A stretch of DNA of 64,000 nt from Paenibacillus polymyxa (GCF_001719045.1 NZ_CP015423.1:3967501-4031500), one strand, 5' to 3'; positions 1 through 9,972 are shown, numbered from the stretch's first letter. Translations and numbers: made by a program. Notes: generated from the letters alone by a model not told the origin.

Positions 1-40
1 TATTCACACATTCGTGTTGAACCGAAATTCAGAGCAAATC

Positions 41-59
41 GTATTTACCATGTAAATAC
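41..59 (+). other. hairpin in the spacer just before 23S rRNA
   Basis: A perfect inverted repeat, GTATTTAC-CAT-GTAAATAC, ends two bases before the predicted 23S 5' end. A near copy of this hairpin sits just before the 5S gene (3043-3061). It probably belongs to the rRNA spacer and its processing signals. The upstream sequence to position 40 is spacer from a 16S gene outside the window. Confidence 0.55.
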
Positions 60-61
60 TA

Positions 62-2985
<2,924 letters not shown>

Positions 2986-3042
2986 TAAAATAAAACGCAA
3001 ATGAGTTTCGGATCCAGTTTTCAGGGTGTAACCTTGAATGTA

Positions 3043-3061
3043 GAATTTACGATGTAAATTC
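3043..3061 (+). other. hairpin in the spacer just before 5S rRNA
   Basis: Perfect inverted repeat GAATTTAC-GAT-GTAAATTC ending three bases before the 5S gene. It closely resembles the hairpin at 41-59 in front of 23S. A common processing role is inferred. Confidence 0.5.
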
Positions 3062-3064
3062 ATG

Positions 3065-3181
3065 TTTGGTGGCGATAGCGGAGGGGTTCCACACGTACCC
3101 ATCCCGAACACGACCGTTAAGCCCTCCAGCGCCGATGGTACTTGGACCGCAGGGTCCTGGGAGAGTAGGACGTCGCCAAGC
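3065..3181 (+). rRNA. rrf: 5S ribosomal RNA
   Basis: 117-nt 5S rRNA starting TTTGGTGGCGATAGCG and ending GTCGCCAAGC, so that the two ends pair as the closing helix. The conserved CCGAACACG loop and the GCGCCGATGGTA segment are present. It lies 79 nt after 23S and 70 nt before the first tRNA. Confidence 0.96.
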
Positions 3182-3182
3182 A

Positions 3183-3206
3183 ACCCCATAATGGGGATTT
3201 TTTTTC
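3183..3206 (+). terminator. terminator-like hairpin between 5S and the tRNA cluster
   Basis: A small CCCCA/TGGGG stem is followed by an eight-T run. This looks like an intrinsic terminator, yet the tRNA array begins only about 45 nt later. Either the tRNAs have a promoter of their own in 3207-3251 or the hairpin is leaky in rRNA transcription; no clear -35/-10 pair is visible. Confidence 0.5.
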
Positions 3207-3251
3207 GCCTATCATGCTATTGATTATACATACAAAATTGATTTTTTAGAT

Positions 3252-3327
3252 GGGGCTATAGCTCAGCTGGGAGAGCGCCTGCCTTGCACGCAGGAGGTCA
3301 GGGGTTCGATCCCCCTTGGCTCCACCA
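3252..3327 (+). tRNA. tRNA-Ala (anticodon TGC)
   Basis: 76-nt cloverleaf, acceptor GGGGCTA pairing with TGGCTCC (one G-T), anticodon TGC in CCTTGCACG, encoded CCA. First gene of the tRNA array. Confidence 0.96.
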
Positions 3328-3331
3328 ATAT

Positions 3332-3407
3332 TCCCTGATAGCTCAGTTGGTAGAGCACTCGACTGTTAATCGAGTTGTCACAGGTTCGAGTCCTGTTCGG
3401 GGAGCCA
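3332..3407 (+). tRNA. tRNA-Asn (anticodon GTT)
   Basis: 76-nt cloverleaf with acceptor TCCCTGA/TCGGGGA, anticodon GTT, encoded CCA. Confidence 0.96.
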
Positions 3408-3410
3408 TGT

Positions 3411-3502
3411 GGAGAGGTGTCCGAGTTGGCCGAAGGAGCACGATTGGAAATCGTGTAGGCGCCAAAAGCGTCTCGAGGGTTCGAATCCCTCTCTCTCCGC
3501 CA
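3411..3502 (+). tRNA. tRNA-Ser (anticodon GGA)
   Basis: 92-nt class II tRNA with the long variable arm typical of Ser; anticodon GGA in ATTGGAAAT; encoded CCA. Confidence 0.95.
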
Positions 3503-3522
3503 GCTCTTAATAATAGATATAT

Positions 3523-3594
3523 GGCCCGTTGGTCAAGGGGTTAAGACACCTCCCTTTCACGGAGGTAACAGGGGTTCGAATCCCCTACGGGTCA
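3523..3594 (+). tRNA. tRNA-Glu (anticodon TTC)
   Basis: 72-nt cloverleaf, acceptor GGCCCGT/ACGGGTC, anticodon TTC. The CCA end is not encoded, so it must be added after transcription. Confidence 0.94.
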
Positions 3595-3603
3595 TAGTAA
3601 TTC

Positions 3604-3679
3604 GGAGGCTTAGCTCAGCTGGGAGAGCATCTGCCTTACAAGCAGAGGGTCGGGGGTTCGAGCCCCTCAGCCTCCACCA
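3604..3679 (+). tRNA. tRNA-Val (anticodon TAC)
   Basis: 76-nt cloverleaf, acceptor GGAGGCT/AGCCTCC, anticodon TAC, encoded CCA. Confidence 0.96.
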
Positions 3680-3705
3680 TTTGAAAAGTAAATATTTATT
3701 ACTGT

Positions 3706-3779
<74 letters not shown>

Positions 3780-3806
3780 TTACTTTCAACTAAGAGAGTT
3801 GCCTCT

Positions 3807-3883
3807 GGAACCGTGGTGTAGAGGCCCAACATGCCTGCCTGTCACGCAGGAGATCGCGGGTTCGAATCCCGTCGGTTCCGCCA
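3807..3883 (+). tRNA. tRNA-Asp (anticodon GTC)
   Basis: 77-nt cloverleaf, acceptor GGAACCG/CGGTTCC, anticodon GTC, encoded CCA. Confidence 0.96.
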
Positions 3884-3896
3884 TTTAACTTAATAT

Positions 3897-3972
<76 letters not shown>

Positions 3973-3976
3973 TTTT

Positions 3977-4062
3977 GGAGGATTAGCGAAGTGGCCAAAC
4001 GCATCAGACTGTAAATCTGCTCCCTTACGGGTTCGGTGGTTCGAATCCATCATCCTCCACCA
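3977..4062 (+). tRNA. tRNA-Tyr (anticodon GTA)
   Basis: 86-nt class II tRNA with a long variable arm; anticodon GTA; encoded CCA. Confidence 0.95.
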
Positions 4063-4069
4063 GTTTTAC

Positions 4070-4145
4070 GAGCCATTAGCTCAGTTGGTAGAGCACCTGA
4101 CTTTTAATCAGGGTGTCGAAGGTTCGAGTCCTTCATGGCTCACCA
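4070..4145 (+). tRNA. tRNA-Lys (anticodon TTT)
   Basis: 76-nt cloverleaf, acceptor GAGCCAT/ATGGCTC, anticodon TTT, encoded CCA. Confidence 0.96.
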
Positions 4146-4156
4146 TTGTATTACAT

Positions 4157-4238
4157 GCGCGTGTGGCGGAATTGGCAGACGCACTAGACTTAGGATCTAG
4201 CGTCTTTTGACGTGGGGGTTCAAGTCCCTCCACGCGCA
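4157..4238 (+). tRNA. tRNA-Leu (anticodon TAG)
   Basis: 82-nt class II tRNA, acceptor GCGCGTG/CACGCGC, anticodon TAG, long variable arm. CCA is not encoded. Confidence 0.94.
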
Positions 4239-4248
4239 TCTTGTTTTT

Positions 4249-4323
4249 GCGGACGTGGCTCAGCGGTAGAGCATCGCCTTGCCAAGGCGAGGGTCGCGGG
4301 TTCGATTCCCGTCGTCCGCTCCA
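4249..4323 (+). tRNA. tRNA-Gly (anticodon GCC)
   Basis: 75-nt cloverleaf, acceptor GCGGACG/CGTCCGC, anticodon GCC, encoded CCA. Confidence 0.96.
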
Positions 4324-4330
4324 TTTATTA

Positions 4331-4407
4331 GTCCCCTTAGCTCAGCTGGATAGAGCGTTTGACTACGAATCAAAAGGTCGGGAGTTCGAATCTCTCAGGG
4401 GACGCCA
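4331..4407 (+). tRNA. tRNA-Arg (anticodon ACG)
   Basis: 77-nt cloverleaf, acceptor GTCCCCT/AGGGGAC, anticodon ACG (target of TadA deamination to inosine), encoded CCA. Confidence 0.95.
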
Positions 4408-4419
4408 TTAACTTCATAA

Positions 4420-4499
4420 GCCGGTGTGGCGGAATTGGCAGACGCGCGCGACTCAAAATCGTGAGGGAAACCGTGGAGGTTCGAGTCCTCTCACCGGCA
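4420..4499 (+). tRNA. tRNA-Leu (anticodon CAA)
   Basis: 80-nt class II tRNA, acceptor GCCGGTG/CACCGGC, anticodon CAA, long variable arm. CCA is not encoded. Confidence 0.93.
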
Positions 4500-4505
4500 T
4501 CTATT

Positions 4506-4576
4506 TCGGGATGTAGCTCAATGGTAAAACTCAGCTTTCCAAGCTGGTAGCGTGGGTCCGATTCCCATTACCCGCT
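4506..4576 (+). pseudogene. decayed tRNA-Gly (anticodon TCC), last gene of the array
   Basis: Aligns over its whole length with bacterial tRNA-Gly(TCC). The anticodon arm is intact (TCAGC-TTTCCAA-GCTGG). The rest has failed. The acceptor 5' strand no longer pairs with the 3' strand TACCCGC. The D stem has two mismatches and the base before the anticodon stem is missing. The T loop reads TCC where TTC is nearly universal. No CCA is encoded. It is followed directly by the array terminator. I infer a pseudogene; a working tRNA-Gly(TCC) must lie elsewhere. Confidence 0.75.
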
Positions 4577-4587
4577 TTATATAGATG

Positions 4588-4630
4588 AAAAAGGAGAGAT
4601 GGCTTATTTTTATGCCATCTCTCCTTTTTT
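4588..4630 (+). terminator. terminator of the rRNA-tRNA operon
   Basis: Perfect 15-bp stem, AAAAGGAGAGATGGC pairing with GCCATCTCTCCTTTT, loop of about ten bases, then a T run. It closes the stable RNA operon. Confidence 0.93.
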
Positions 4631-4946
4631 AGTTTTAAACTATTTCTATCGACATGACAACCAGTAGAAACCCCAAGGCAGTCTCCTCCGTTCTTTTGCG
4701 TTATTAACATGCACAGGCAACTTCCAGAATTTTTATTTTCTGATCTTCTTCATATACTTAAGTTTCAGCTCGTAGTTCAGTTCTTGAAGGCAATATCAGC
4801 ATGCAGACAGAAATTGCCCCCGCAACCTAACTCTGGTATCGGCGAGAGAAGCAACCGCTCCAGATCCAGAGTTTCAATCTGCTTAACTATCGGTTAATGG
4901 GCTTTGAGCGAAGCACTGACCGGAGTCATCTTCGTCTGAGAAGCAA

Positions 4947-5012
4947 CTGGACCTGGTGACCATGGATATCACGATGCCAGATATGACAGGTACACACGAG
5001 GCTTTCTATGGA
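4947..5012 (+). pseudogene. remnant of a CheY-type response regulator
   Basis: Twenty-two codons ahead of a TAG stop read LDLVTMDITMPDMTG..., matching the phosphorylation-site segment of CheY-type receiver domains (DxxTMDITMPxMDG), including the phospho-acceptor Asp and the following Met-Pro. No receiver sequence in frame is visible before or after it, so this is a scrap and not a gene. It could be chance, but the run of matching residues makes this unlikely. Confidence 0.5.
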
Positions 5013-5020
5013 TAGGGCGT

Positions 5021-5050
5021 AAAACTAACGAGGAACGATAGTTAAATAAC
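5021..5050. repeat. interspersed palindromic repeat, copy A
   Basis: About 30 bases with core AACTAACGAGGAACGATAGTT, an imperfect palindrome (AACTA...TAGTT). Related copies are at 5091, 5591, 6039, 10817 and 12421. Here it forms the left arm of a composite: copy A, hairpin with T run (5061-5088), copy B. Confidence 0.7.
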
Positions 5051-5060
5051 ACACAATGTT

Positions 5061-5088
5061 GAGCAGGCGCTTCAAGTCTGCTCTTTTT
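5061..5088 (+). terminator. hairpin with T run between repeat copies A and B
   Basis: GAGCAG pairs with CTGCTC around an 11-base loop, followed by TTTTTAT. It looks like an intrinsic terminator, but no intact gene lies upstream; it appears to be part of the repeat element. Confidence 0.55.
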
Positions 5089-5090
5089 AT

Positions 5091-5118
5091 TAAACTAACG
5101 GGCAGGATAGTTATAAAT
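5091..5118. repeat. interspersed palindromic repeat, copy B
   Basis: Core AACTAACGGGCAGGATAGTT, in the same orientation as copy A 70 bases upstream. Forms the right arm of the composite element. Confidence 0.7.
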
Positions 5119-5239
5119 ATGTTAAAATAAGGGAGAATAAAATCAGAGGTGAGCTAATGTTCAATCCGAAGATCTTCTTCTATTAGTTGTGTCTAAGGTC
5201 ATGGCTTCAAATGCCAAAATCTAACCCGGCACAACGGGG

Positions 5240-5509
5240 ATGAAGATGTTTACACGGGAAGAGATTCAATTCTGGGAAGATGAGAAACAGCAAAGTCTGG
5301 AGATCAATAATAAGCCCAAAGATCCAAGAAAAGAGAAGCTTAAGGATTTCCGTAAAGGAATCAAGAGTGTTCATTACAACAAAGAATGTAAAATAGCAAG
5401 AAAAGATGATTATCGTCTGTATAGAACAAAAATGAAACGACTGATGCGTAGTGAAGAATACGAGCTCCTACACAGTTACAAACGAACGAGTGGTTGGATT
5501 ACTTGGTAA
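5240..5509 (+). CDS. small basic protein of unknown function
   Basis: 89 residues, very rich in Lys, Arg and Glu, with no signal peptide or membrane segment; probably helical and cytoplasmic. I do not recognise a family. The start is uncertain: ATG at 5240 or ATG at 5246. The only purine-rich sequence ahead is CGGGGATGA, which would suit 5246. An in-frame stop closes the frame just upstream, so it cannot be longer. It stands alone between repeat elements and ends before a terminator at 5554-5590. It could be a genuine small accessory gene or the end of a decayed one. Confidence 0.55.
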   Translation: MKMFTREEIQFWEDEKQQSLEINNKPKDPRKEKLKDFRKGIKSVHYNKECKIARKDDYRLYRTKMKRLMRSEEYELLHSYKRTSGWITW

Positions 5510-5553
5510 ATGAGGTAGCCTTTGAATGAACTCATCCTATTGTTGAAGTGAGT

Positions 5554-5590
5554 AGCAGTAGGGCAGTTCATGAGGGGCTGCTTTTTTTTC
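5554..5590 (+). terminator. terminator downstream of the small basic protein gene
   Basis: AGCAG pairs with CTGCT across a 19-base loop that holds further pairing, followed by eight T. It is joined directly to repeat copy C, the same hairpin-repeat order as at 5061-5118. Confidence 0.55.
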
Positions 5591-5620
5591 ATTGAGCTAA
5601 CGGGCAGTTTAGTTGAACAA
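5591..5620. repeat. interspersed palindromic repeat, copy C
   Basis: Core AGCTAACGGGCAGTTTAGTTG directly after a terminator hairpin. Same family as copies A and B. Confidence 0.65.
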
Positions 5621-5704
5621 GATAAGTGGAGGTTTTATGTCGCATTTGACGCAAACTGTGAAGGAGGAAGCTGGGAAAATGATAGCTAAGTGTAAAGTGT
5701 TGAG

Positions 5705-5887
5705 TTAACTATCCAGCTTGTTTGTTGATGTCTTTAATGTTTGTGCAGCCTCATCGAGATAGATATCTAAATAAGTACCATCAGTAAATTTAATAACCAC
5801 AGCATTAGTAGTGATGGCGACATCTTCAATCGTCCTACCTTTAAGTTTTTCAGGTATAACTTTGAAATTAGTCGATTCCACATTCAT
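5705..5887 (-). CDS. small protein of unknown function
   Basis: 60 residues from ATG at 5887, which has AAAGGA four bases ahead; a TTG one codon upstream is a poorer choice. The sequence alternates short strand-like stretches (VAITTNAVVIKFTDGTYLDI) with an acidic helix, so a small beta-rich fold is likely. No signal peptide. I do not recognise a named family, though the composition and ribosome binding site are those of a real gene. It stands alone, with no partner on the same strand within 500 bases. Confidence 0.6.
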   Translation of the reverse strand: MNVESTNFKVIPEKLKGRTIEDVAITTNAVVIKFTDGTYLDIYLDEAAQTLKTSTNKLDS

Positions 5888-6038
5888 CAAATCCTTTCAT
5901 TGATTACACATCTTAGTAATCGGTAATAAGTATATAAAACCTATATTAGTCTAACACTTCTCATTATAAAAGTAAAAGATGAATGATAGAAATACTGAAC
6001 AGTACGAAGATATTGTGTAATAAAAGAAAGCGTGCTTA

Positions 6039-6068
6039 TTCAACTAACGAGGAACGTTAGTTAAATAA
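6039..6068. repeat. interspersed palindromic repeat, copy D
   Basis: Core CAACTAACGAGGAACGTTAG then TTAAATAA; the best palindrome of the set (AACTAACG...CGTTAGTT). It nearly matches copy A and is followed by a large hairpin (6074-6119), again a repeat-hairpin order. Confidence 0.7.
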
Positions 6069-6073
6069 AGAAC

Positions 6074-6119
6074 AGCGGTAGTCTAGGACTTTCTCCTTTT
6101 TTAGTCCAAGGCTGCCGCT
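6074..6119. other. long hairpin next to repeat copy D
   Basis: A 17-base arm, AGCGGTAGTCTAGGACT, pairs with AGTCCAAGGCTGCCGCT with only about one true mismatch, around a loop containing CTCCTTTTTT. No T run follows the stem on the plus strand, so it is not a standard terminator. It appears to belong to the repeat element. Confidence 0.6.
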
Positions 6120-6156
6120 ATTACTATATTCAATTCAGTCTAATACTATATTTTTA

Positions 6157-6387
6157 TCAGACACCGGCTTTCAGAACGGCATCAGAGGTGGGGAACTCCA
6201 ATAAGGTTTTCAACGACACCGCAGAATGAAGATCCCCGATAAACACCCTTGTATTCAGGAGACATCTGATCCAATGCGGTTTGGACTGCAGCTTAATTTG
6301 AATATATAGACCGGTAAACGCGTCATGCTGTCGCGTTAAGTTTCGGAGATTCAAGCAACTGAATGCCCCTTGTTTTATAATGATCAA
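6157..6387 (-). other. doubtful reading frame, possibly decayed gene
   Basis: A 76-codon frame on the minus strand without a clear ribosome binding site or recognisable domain. It lies just downstream of a broken reductase on the same strand. Neighbouring frames show protein-like stretches interrupted by stops, which suggests a decayed gene and not a working one. I cannot assign it. Confidence 0.2.
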
Positions 6388-6441
6388 AGTCTTCTTTGTA
6401 GAAATAGAATCATCTTCGGTTGATTACTCCTCGGGTAAAAG

Positions 6442-6918
6442 TTATGAACGGTTGACCTTGGCTTCAAAACGCTTTTCCAACACGTCCCAGTTGGGTGTAG
6501 GGACCCGGGACCGTTCCTTCCAAAGGTGAAACACGCGGCTCAAAGCTACGATTTCCCCTACGAATCCGTCAACCAGCCGGCGGATCGGCATCCTATGATA
6601 AATTTTTATAAAAAGGCGCATCAACGCCGGTCGTTTGCGGATTAGTGAAGCTTGCGCGGCCGGCGTTAGTGGATACCGTAAGGCCTCTAACACGCGAAAG
6701 CCTTCGTCCATAGCCGCGATCATCTGCCGCAACAACTTGTCGTCGCCGGCGTTTTTTTTCATTTGACGCTCGTGTATAACCGTTACAAAGTTTAGCGCAA
6801 TTACAGGCACGATATAATTCTTGAACCGTGCCTCTATATTTTCATGATAGATAGGTATCGTACTTATTTGGTTTACATATGCGGGTACGCCCCCTTCCAT
6901 GCAGAGGGTCTTTCCCAA
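6442..6918 (-). pseudogene. C-terminal fragment of a ketopantoate-reductase-like protein
   Basis: About 150 residues. The end (RRLVDGFVGEIVALSRV then ERSRVPTPNWDVLE) resembles the helical C-terminal domain of 2-dehydropantoate 2-reductase family proteins, where a GEI/TEID motif precedes a VPTP turn. Family members are usually 300 or more residues and begin with a Rossmann GxGxxG motif, which is absent. No convincing ribosome binding site precedes the TTG at 6918 or the ATG at 6900. I infer a truncated, non-functional remnant. A small independent helical protein is the alternative. Confidence 0.5.
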
Positions 6919-7316
6919 ACAAACATGGCCTAACGGCCACCATCATGAATGAAAATGTCTTGGCTTGTGAATCTGAACCTCCTTAATGGAGTAGAGGGCA
7001 CAGGCCGAGAGTTTTTTGTTAGGACATACTCTGAGTCCTTAATTTCCCGACCTAGAGGAACTATAGGCAGCATCGTATTATCTCGCTGGTCGAATATTTA
7101 AAGCGGTGTTTGTGAATACCAGTCTATGTGAACACTATTTAACAAAGAAAATCTTCTCTTGAACCAATTTTGGTATACTATGTGGTAGATAAGAGAATTG
7201 AGAATTATTTTGAAGTCTGGCTATAAGTGTGTTTCTACAACAACTTGAAAAATAAAATCGATTTTGGTGAAATGCGGAAGCTGTTAGGGCGTAAAGAGAG
7301 AAGAGGAGGAATGGAA
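6919..7316. other. 398-base gap with one promoter
   Basis: No gene seen. It holds an extended -10 promoter (7171-7179) for the gene at 7317 and a leader of about 130 bases in which I see no riboswitch fold. The segment 6919-7100 probably contains debris of the neighbouring broken gene. Confidence 0.5.
7171..7179 (+). promoter_or_regulatory. extended -10 promoter for the gene at 7317
   Basis: TGGTATACT gives an extended -10 (TG-N-TATACT). A good -35 at 17 bases is not present, which extended -10 promoters can do without. Transcription would start near 7187. Confidence 0.45.
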
Positions 7317-7781
7317 ATGTCGTATCTCGTTGATTTTAAAGATGTATCTACGGTTGGTTTAGAGTCTTCACCTGTAGCAGAAGCGCTTGCTGGTTTACGT
7401 GCTAATGAGGCCCGTTATTTTATGAACAAATACAAGCATGAGTTTACGGTTGTACCAGCTAGCGAAAGCCAGGAGAGCCTTGATTATGTGAACCGAATTT
7501 TGAGAGAAGAACGTGATATTGCGTTTGCGGCTAAACCTTTAGAAACGTCGCGTTTTCAAGTGGAAAATATCCAGTTTACCTACGTTTTTTATGAGGATGG
7601 TCTTGCAATCAACGTCATGTATACGGTGGATGACCCTAAGAAGCGGGCCGTTGGTTTTAAGCTTTCTGAGGGGATGGAGGTACCAAAGGAGCTAGAAGGG
7701 AAGTTTAAGTTTGCTAGGCAGAAGTCTAAACTAGCTGGAACAATTCGGGGTTCGTTTTTTGTAATTAAAGGACAATATTAA
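7317..7781 (+). CDS. conserved-looking protein of unknown function
   Basis: 154 residues from ATG 7317, which has AGGAGG at the right distance; ATG 7311 lies too close to it, and the longer frame from 7227 has no ribosome binding site. The protein begins MSYLVDFKDV, has a polar helical first half and a strand-rich second half (FTYVFYEDGLAINVMYTV). No signal peptide, membrane segment or known catalytic motif. It is AT-richer than its 3' neighbours. Single-gene unit with its own promoter and terminator (7848-7881). Function unknown; I do not recognise the family. Confidence 0.75.
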   Translation: MSYLVDFKDVSTVGLESSPVAEALAGLRANEARYFMNKYKHEFTVVPASESQESLDYVNRILREERDIAFAAKPLETSRFQVENIQFTYVFYEDGLAINVMYTVDDPKKRAVGFKLSEGMEVPKELEGKFKFARQKSKLAGTIRGSFFVIKGQY

Positions 7782-7847
7782 AGTAAGCAAAAGCGCAAAT
7801 GGAGGAAACCAGCCCCTTATTCTCTTTGCAAAAAAGTGAAATTAAAG

Positions 7848-7881
7848 AAAGGGCTATCCCGCAAAAGGATGGCCCTTTTTT
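7848..7881 (+). terminator. terminator of the gene at 7317
   Basis: AAAGGGCTATCC pairs with GGATGGCCCTTT across CGCAAAA, followed by a T run. Confidence 0.9.
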
Positions 7882-7939
7882 GAAAGAATGATGAAAAGCT
7901 ACCGCTTATCGTATGATTATCAAACAGGAAGATCGCGGG

Positions 7940-7967
7940 TAGTCTCTGATAAGGAGACTATTTTTTT
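7940..7967 (+). terminator. second terminator-like hairpin
   Basis: TAGTCTC pairs with GGAGACTA (one bulge) across a short loop, then seven T. Its gene is unclear; it may back up the terminator at 7848. Confidence 0.6.
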
Positions 7968-8236
7968 GAAAACTTGCCCCTTCAGCCAACGCGGTGAACC
8001 ATACCATAAGTGAAGATGAAAAATTTTCTTGTGGGAAGTGAGCTAACAATACGATTAGCCAGAATAGTTTGCTGCGAATGAAGATAACAACACTTAGTGT
8101 GGTATGCACTCGTGTTGATCTCGTTTTAATATCCAAACTTCTATTTCATACATGTTGTTGTTAGTCCATGTCTTGCTTCGCTTTTCTCAAGTGCTTTATT
8201 AAGCGGCCCATGATCGATTCTCGATCTCGTCTCCAA

Positions 8237-9070
8237 TCAGTTGTTGAAGTAGTGAGACTGTTCGAGGTCGTGGATCAGTGCAGGTTGCACAGGCCGCCAT
8301 CCCAGAAGTTCCTGAGTTGCAACGCTTGATCTCGGGATATCGAGCGCTGCAAGTGTGCTGAGGAATCCGAAGTGGGTGTCTGCTTCTTCACGTGAAATGC
8401 TGACTACAGGCACGTTCAGGTGTTTACCGATAACACTTGCGATGTCGCGAAATGGCACGCCTTCATCTGCGACCCCATTTAGTCGTGAACCTGCAGGTGC
8501 CTTTTCTAACGCAAGGCGGTATAGATGTGCGGAGTCAAGGCGGTGCACAGCCGGCCAGCGGTTGGTCCCCTCTTCTACATAGGCTGAGAAGCCCTTCGTT
8601 TTGGCAATGTTGATCAGTCTCGGCACAAATCCTGTGTCACCCTCACCGTGTACCGAAGGACAAAGCTCTACGATCGATGTCCGCACTCCGCGCTCAGCCA
8701 GCAATAATATTACGTTTTCTGCTGCCACTCCATTGGCGTGCGTGGTGATCACGAACGGCTTCCCGGACCCTTCCAGCGCCGCCCCCATCGCTTCGACGGC
8801 GTGCAGATCTGCTGTGAGTGCCCTGGCGAAGTTCGAGAAGTCGTGATTGAATGCCAGATGAATAATGCCATCCGCAGCAGCCGCGCCACTACGAAGGCTG
8901 TCGAGATCGTCAATGTCACCGCGGTGTACTTCGGCCCCGGCCTCTTTTAGTTTCGCAGCGCTATTGTCTGAGCGCACAAGACCGACGACCTGATGACCCG
9001 CATCAATGAGTTCACGGACGACAGCGGAACCGATGTAACCTGTTGCTCCTGTTACGAAAACACGCATCAT
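8237..9070 (-). CDS. SDR-family NAD(P)-binding oxidoreductase (epimerase-like)
   Basis: 277 residues. It opens with the Rossmann dinucleotide motif TGATGYIG (residues 8-15) and keeps the extended/atypical SDR layout (GDIDDLDSL, then IIHLAF). The classical YxxxK pair is not obvious: the middle reads ITTHANGVAAEN, as in NmrA-like or atypical SDRs. It is therefore a predicted cytoplasmic NAD(P)H-dependent reductase or epimerase of unknown substrate. The ribosome binding site AAGGGGG precedes ATG 9070; ATG 9067 is equally possible. It is the second gene of an operon with the SDR at 9114-9866 (43-base gap), divergent from the TetR gene. Confidence 0.85.
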   Translation of the reverse strand: MMRVFVTGATGYIGSAVVRELIDAGHQVVGLVRSDNSAAKLKEAGAEVHRGDIDDLDSLRSGAAAADGIIHLAFNHDFSNFARALTADLHAVEAMGAALEGSGKPFVITTHANGVAAENVILLLAERGVRTSIVELCPSVHGEGDTGFVPRLINIAKTKGFSAYVEEGTNRWPAVHRLDSAHLYRLALEKAPAGSRLNGVADEGVPFRDIASVIGKHLNVPVVSISREEADTHFGFLSTLAALDIPRSSVATQELLGWRPVQPALIHDLEQSHYFNN

Positions 9071-9113
9071 GAAATCCCCCTTAAGCTACTAACCATTATT
9101 GTATAAATTATAA

Positions 9114-9866
9114 TTACCACGCGATGGGTCCATCCTCATCTGAGAACGTTCCTGTTGGACCGTCCGCACCAATCATCGCAAGCCGGACTGCTTCACGCGC
9201 CCCTTGTTCAACACTACGAGTGCCAGCAAAATTATTGAGCGCGGTCGATGTAAAACCTGGACAGGCCGCATTGACCTTGATGTTTGTCGATTCAAGCGCA
9301 AAGGCAAAGGCAAGTGTCACCGCATGAACAGCCGATTTTGATGCCGAATAGGCCCCAAACATCGCACGATGTGAGTTTTCCGGAATGGAATTCCAGCTAA
9401 GGGAGCCGCCGGTGCTGCCCATGTTGACGATGCGTGCTGCCGGAGCCTCACGTAAAAGTGGCAACATGGCCTGGGTGACTGCAATGACACCAAAAACATT
9501 AGTTTCATAAACCGAACGAATGTCTTCGAGCGAAGCAACGGTCAAAAGACCGCTCGTCGCGCCACTGCTCGGAAACGGATCGTCCGGTTTACCTGCGTGT
9601 GATATGCCCGCATTGTTCACAAGTACATCGAGACGACCAAATTCGTTCCGAATACGCTCTGCTGCAGCAACAATGGAGTCCTGATCGGTAACGTCGAGCT
9701 GGAGAGCGTGCGCATCCGAACCGATGCTTTTGGAGGCAATTTCTCCATTCTCGAGGCTGCGTGATCCAACGAGCACGGTGAAACCGTGTTCCGCTAGATC
9801 CTTCGCAATCTGTAAACCTATTCCTTTATTGGCACCGGTGATCAAGGCTACGGGTTTGTCTTGCAT
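9114..9866 (-). CDS. classical short-chain dehydrogenase/reductase
   Basis: 250 residues from ATG 9866, chosen because AAGGAG lies nine bases ahead; a longer frame to 9899 lacks such a site. All classical SDR hallmarks are present in order: TGANKGIG cofactor motif near the N-terminus, NNAG, a catalytic Ser in the GSTGGSLSW stretch, YSASK (Tyr and Lys of the active site), and CPGFTSTALN. Predicted cytoplasmic NADP(H)-dependent carbonyl reductase; the closest kind is the carbonyl-reductase-like group that responds to reactive carbonyls or xenobiotics. First gene of the two-SDR operon, probably repressed by the divergent TetR protein. Substrate cannot be told. Confidence 0.9.
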   Translation of the reverse strand: MQDKPVALITGANKGIGLQIAKDLAEHGFTVLVGSRSLENGEIASKSIGSDAHALQLDVTDQDSIVAAAERIRNEFGRLDVLVNNAGISHAGKPDDPFPSSGATSGLLTVASLEDIRSVYETNVFGVIAVTQAMLPLLREAPAARIVNMGSTGGSLSWNSIPENSHRAMFGAYSASKSAVHAVTLAFAFALESTNIKVNAACPGFTSTALNNFAGTRSVEQGAREAVRLAMIGADGPTGTFSDEDGPIAW

Positions 9867-9932
9867 GATCGTAATCTCCTTTTTGGTATGGGGCACCATC
9901 TATATATTTCCCGTTGGATGTGGGATAATGAT

Positions 9933-9961
9933 ATTAAATCACACAAAAACGAAACTGTAAA
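9933..9961 (-). promoter_or_regulatory. promoter of the two-SDR operon
   Basis: On the minus strand TTTACA (9956-9961), a 17-base spacer and TTTAAT (9933-9938) make a sigma-A type promoter. The -35 abuts the palindrome at 9961-9972, so a repressor bound there would block it. Confidence 0.55.
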
Positions 9962-9972
9962 GTTCCGGAACT
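9961..9972. promoter_or_regulatory. likely TetR operator in the SDR/TetR divergent region
   Basis: A perfect 12-base palindrome, AGTTCCGGAACT, lies in the 146-base divergent interval and touches the -35 of the SDR operon. It is the only strong palindrome there, and TetR proteins usually act on such sites next to their own gene. Inference only. Confidence 0.5.

Larger units (their letters stand above)
4631..5239. other. 609-base gap: gene remnant plus two repeat copies
   Basis: No complete gene is convincing. A 62-codon frame at 4709-4897 has no ribosome binding site or recognisable sequence. The gap contains a response-regulator remnant (4947-5012) and a repeat-hairpin-repeat element (5021-5118). 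Confidence 0.6.
7782..8236. other. 455-base gap with two terminator-like hairpins
   Basis: No gene is convincing. The 76-codon minus-strand frame at 7906-8136 lacks a ribosome binding site. A short minus-strand frame ending MGRLIKHLRKAKQDMD (about 8162-8212) may be debris. Hairpins are listed separately. Confidence 0.5.

Noticed and set aside
4709..4897. 62-codon frame in the gap after the tRNA array
   Set aside because: No ribosome binding site, odd composition, no recognisable domain.
7906..8136. 76-codon minus-strand frame
   Set aside because: No ribosome binding site; overlaps a terminator hairpin; low-complexity hydrophobic composition.
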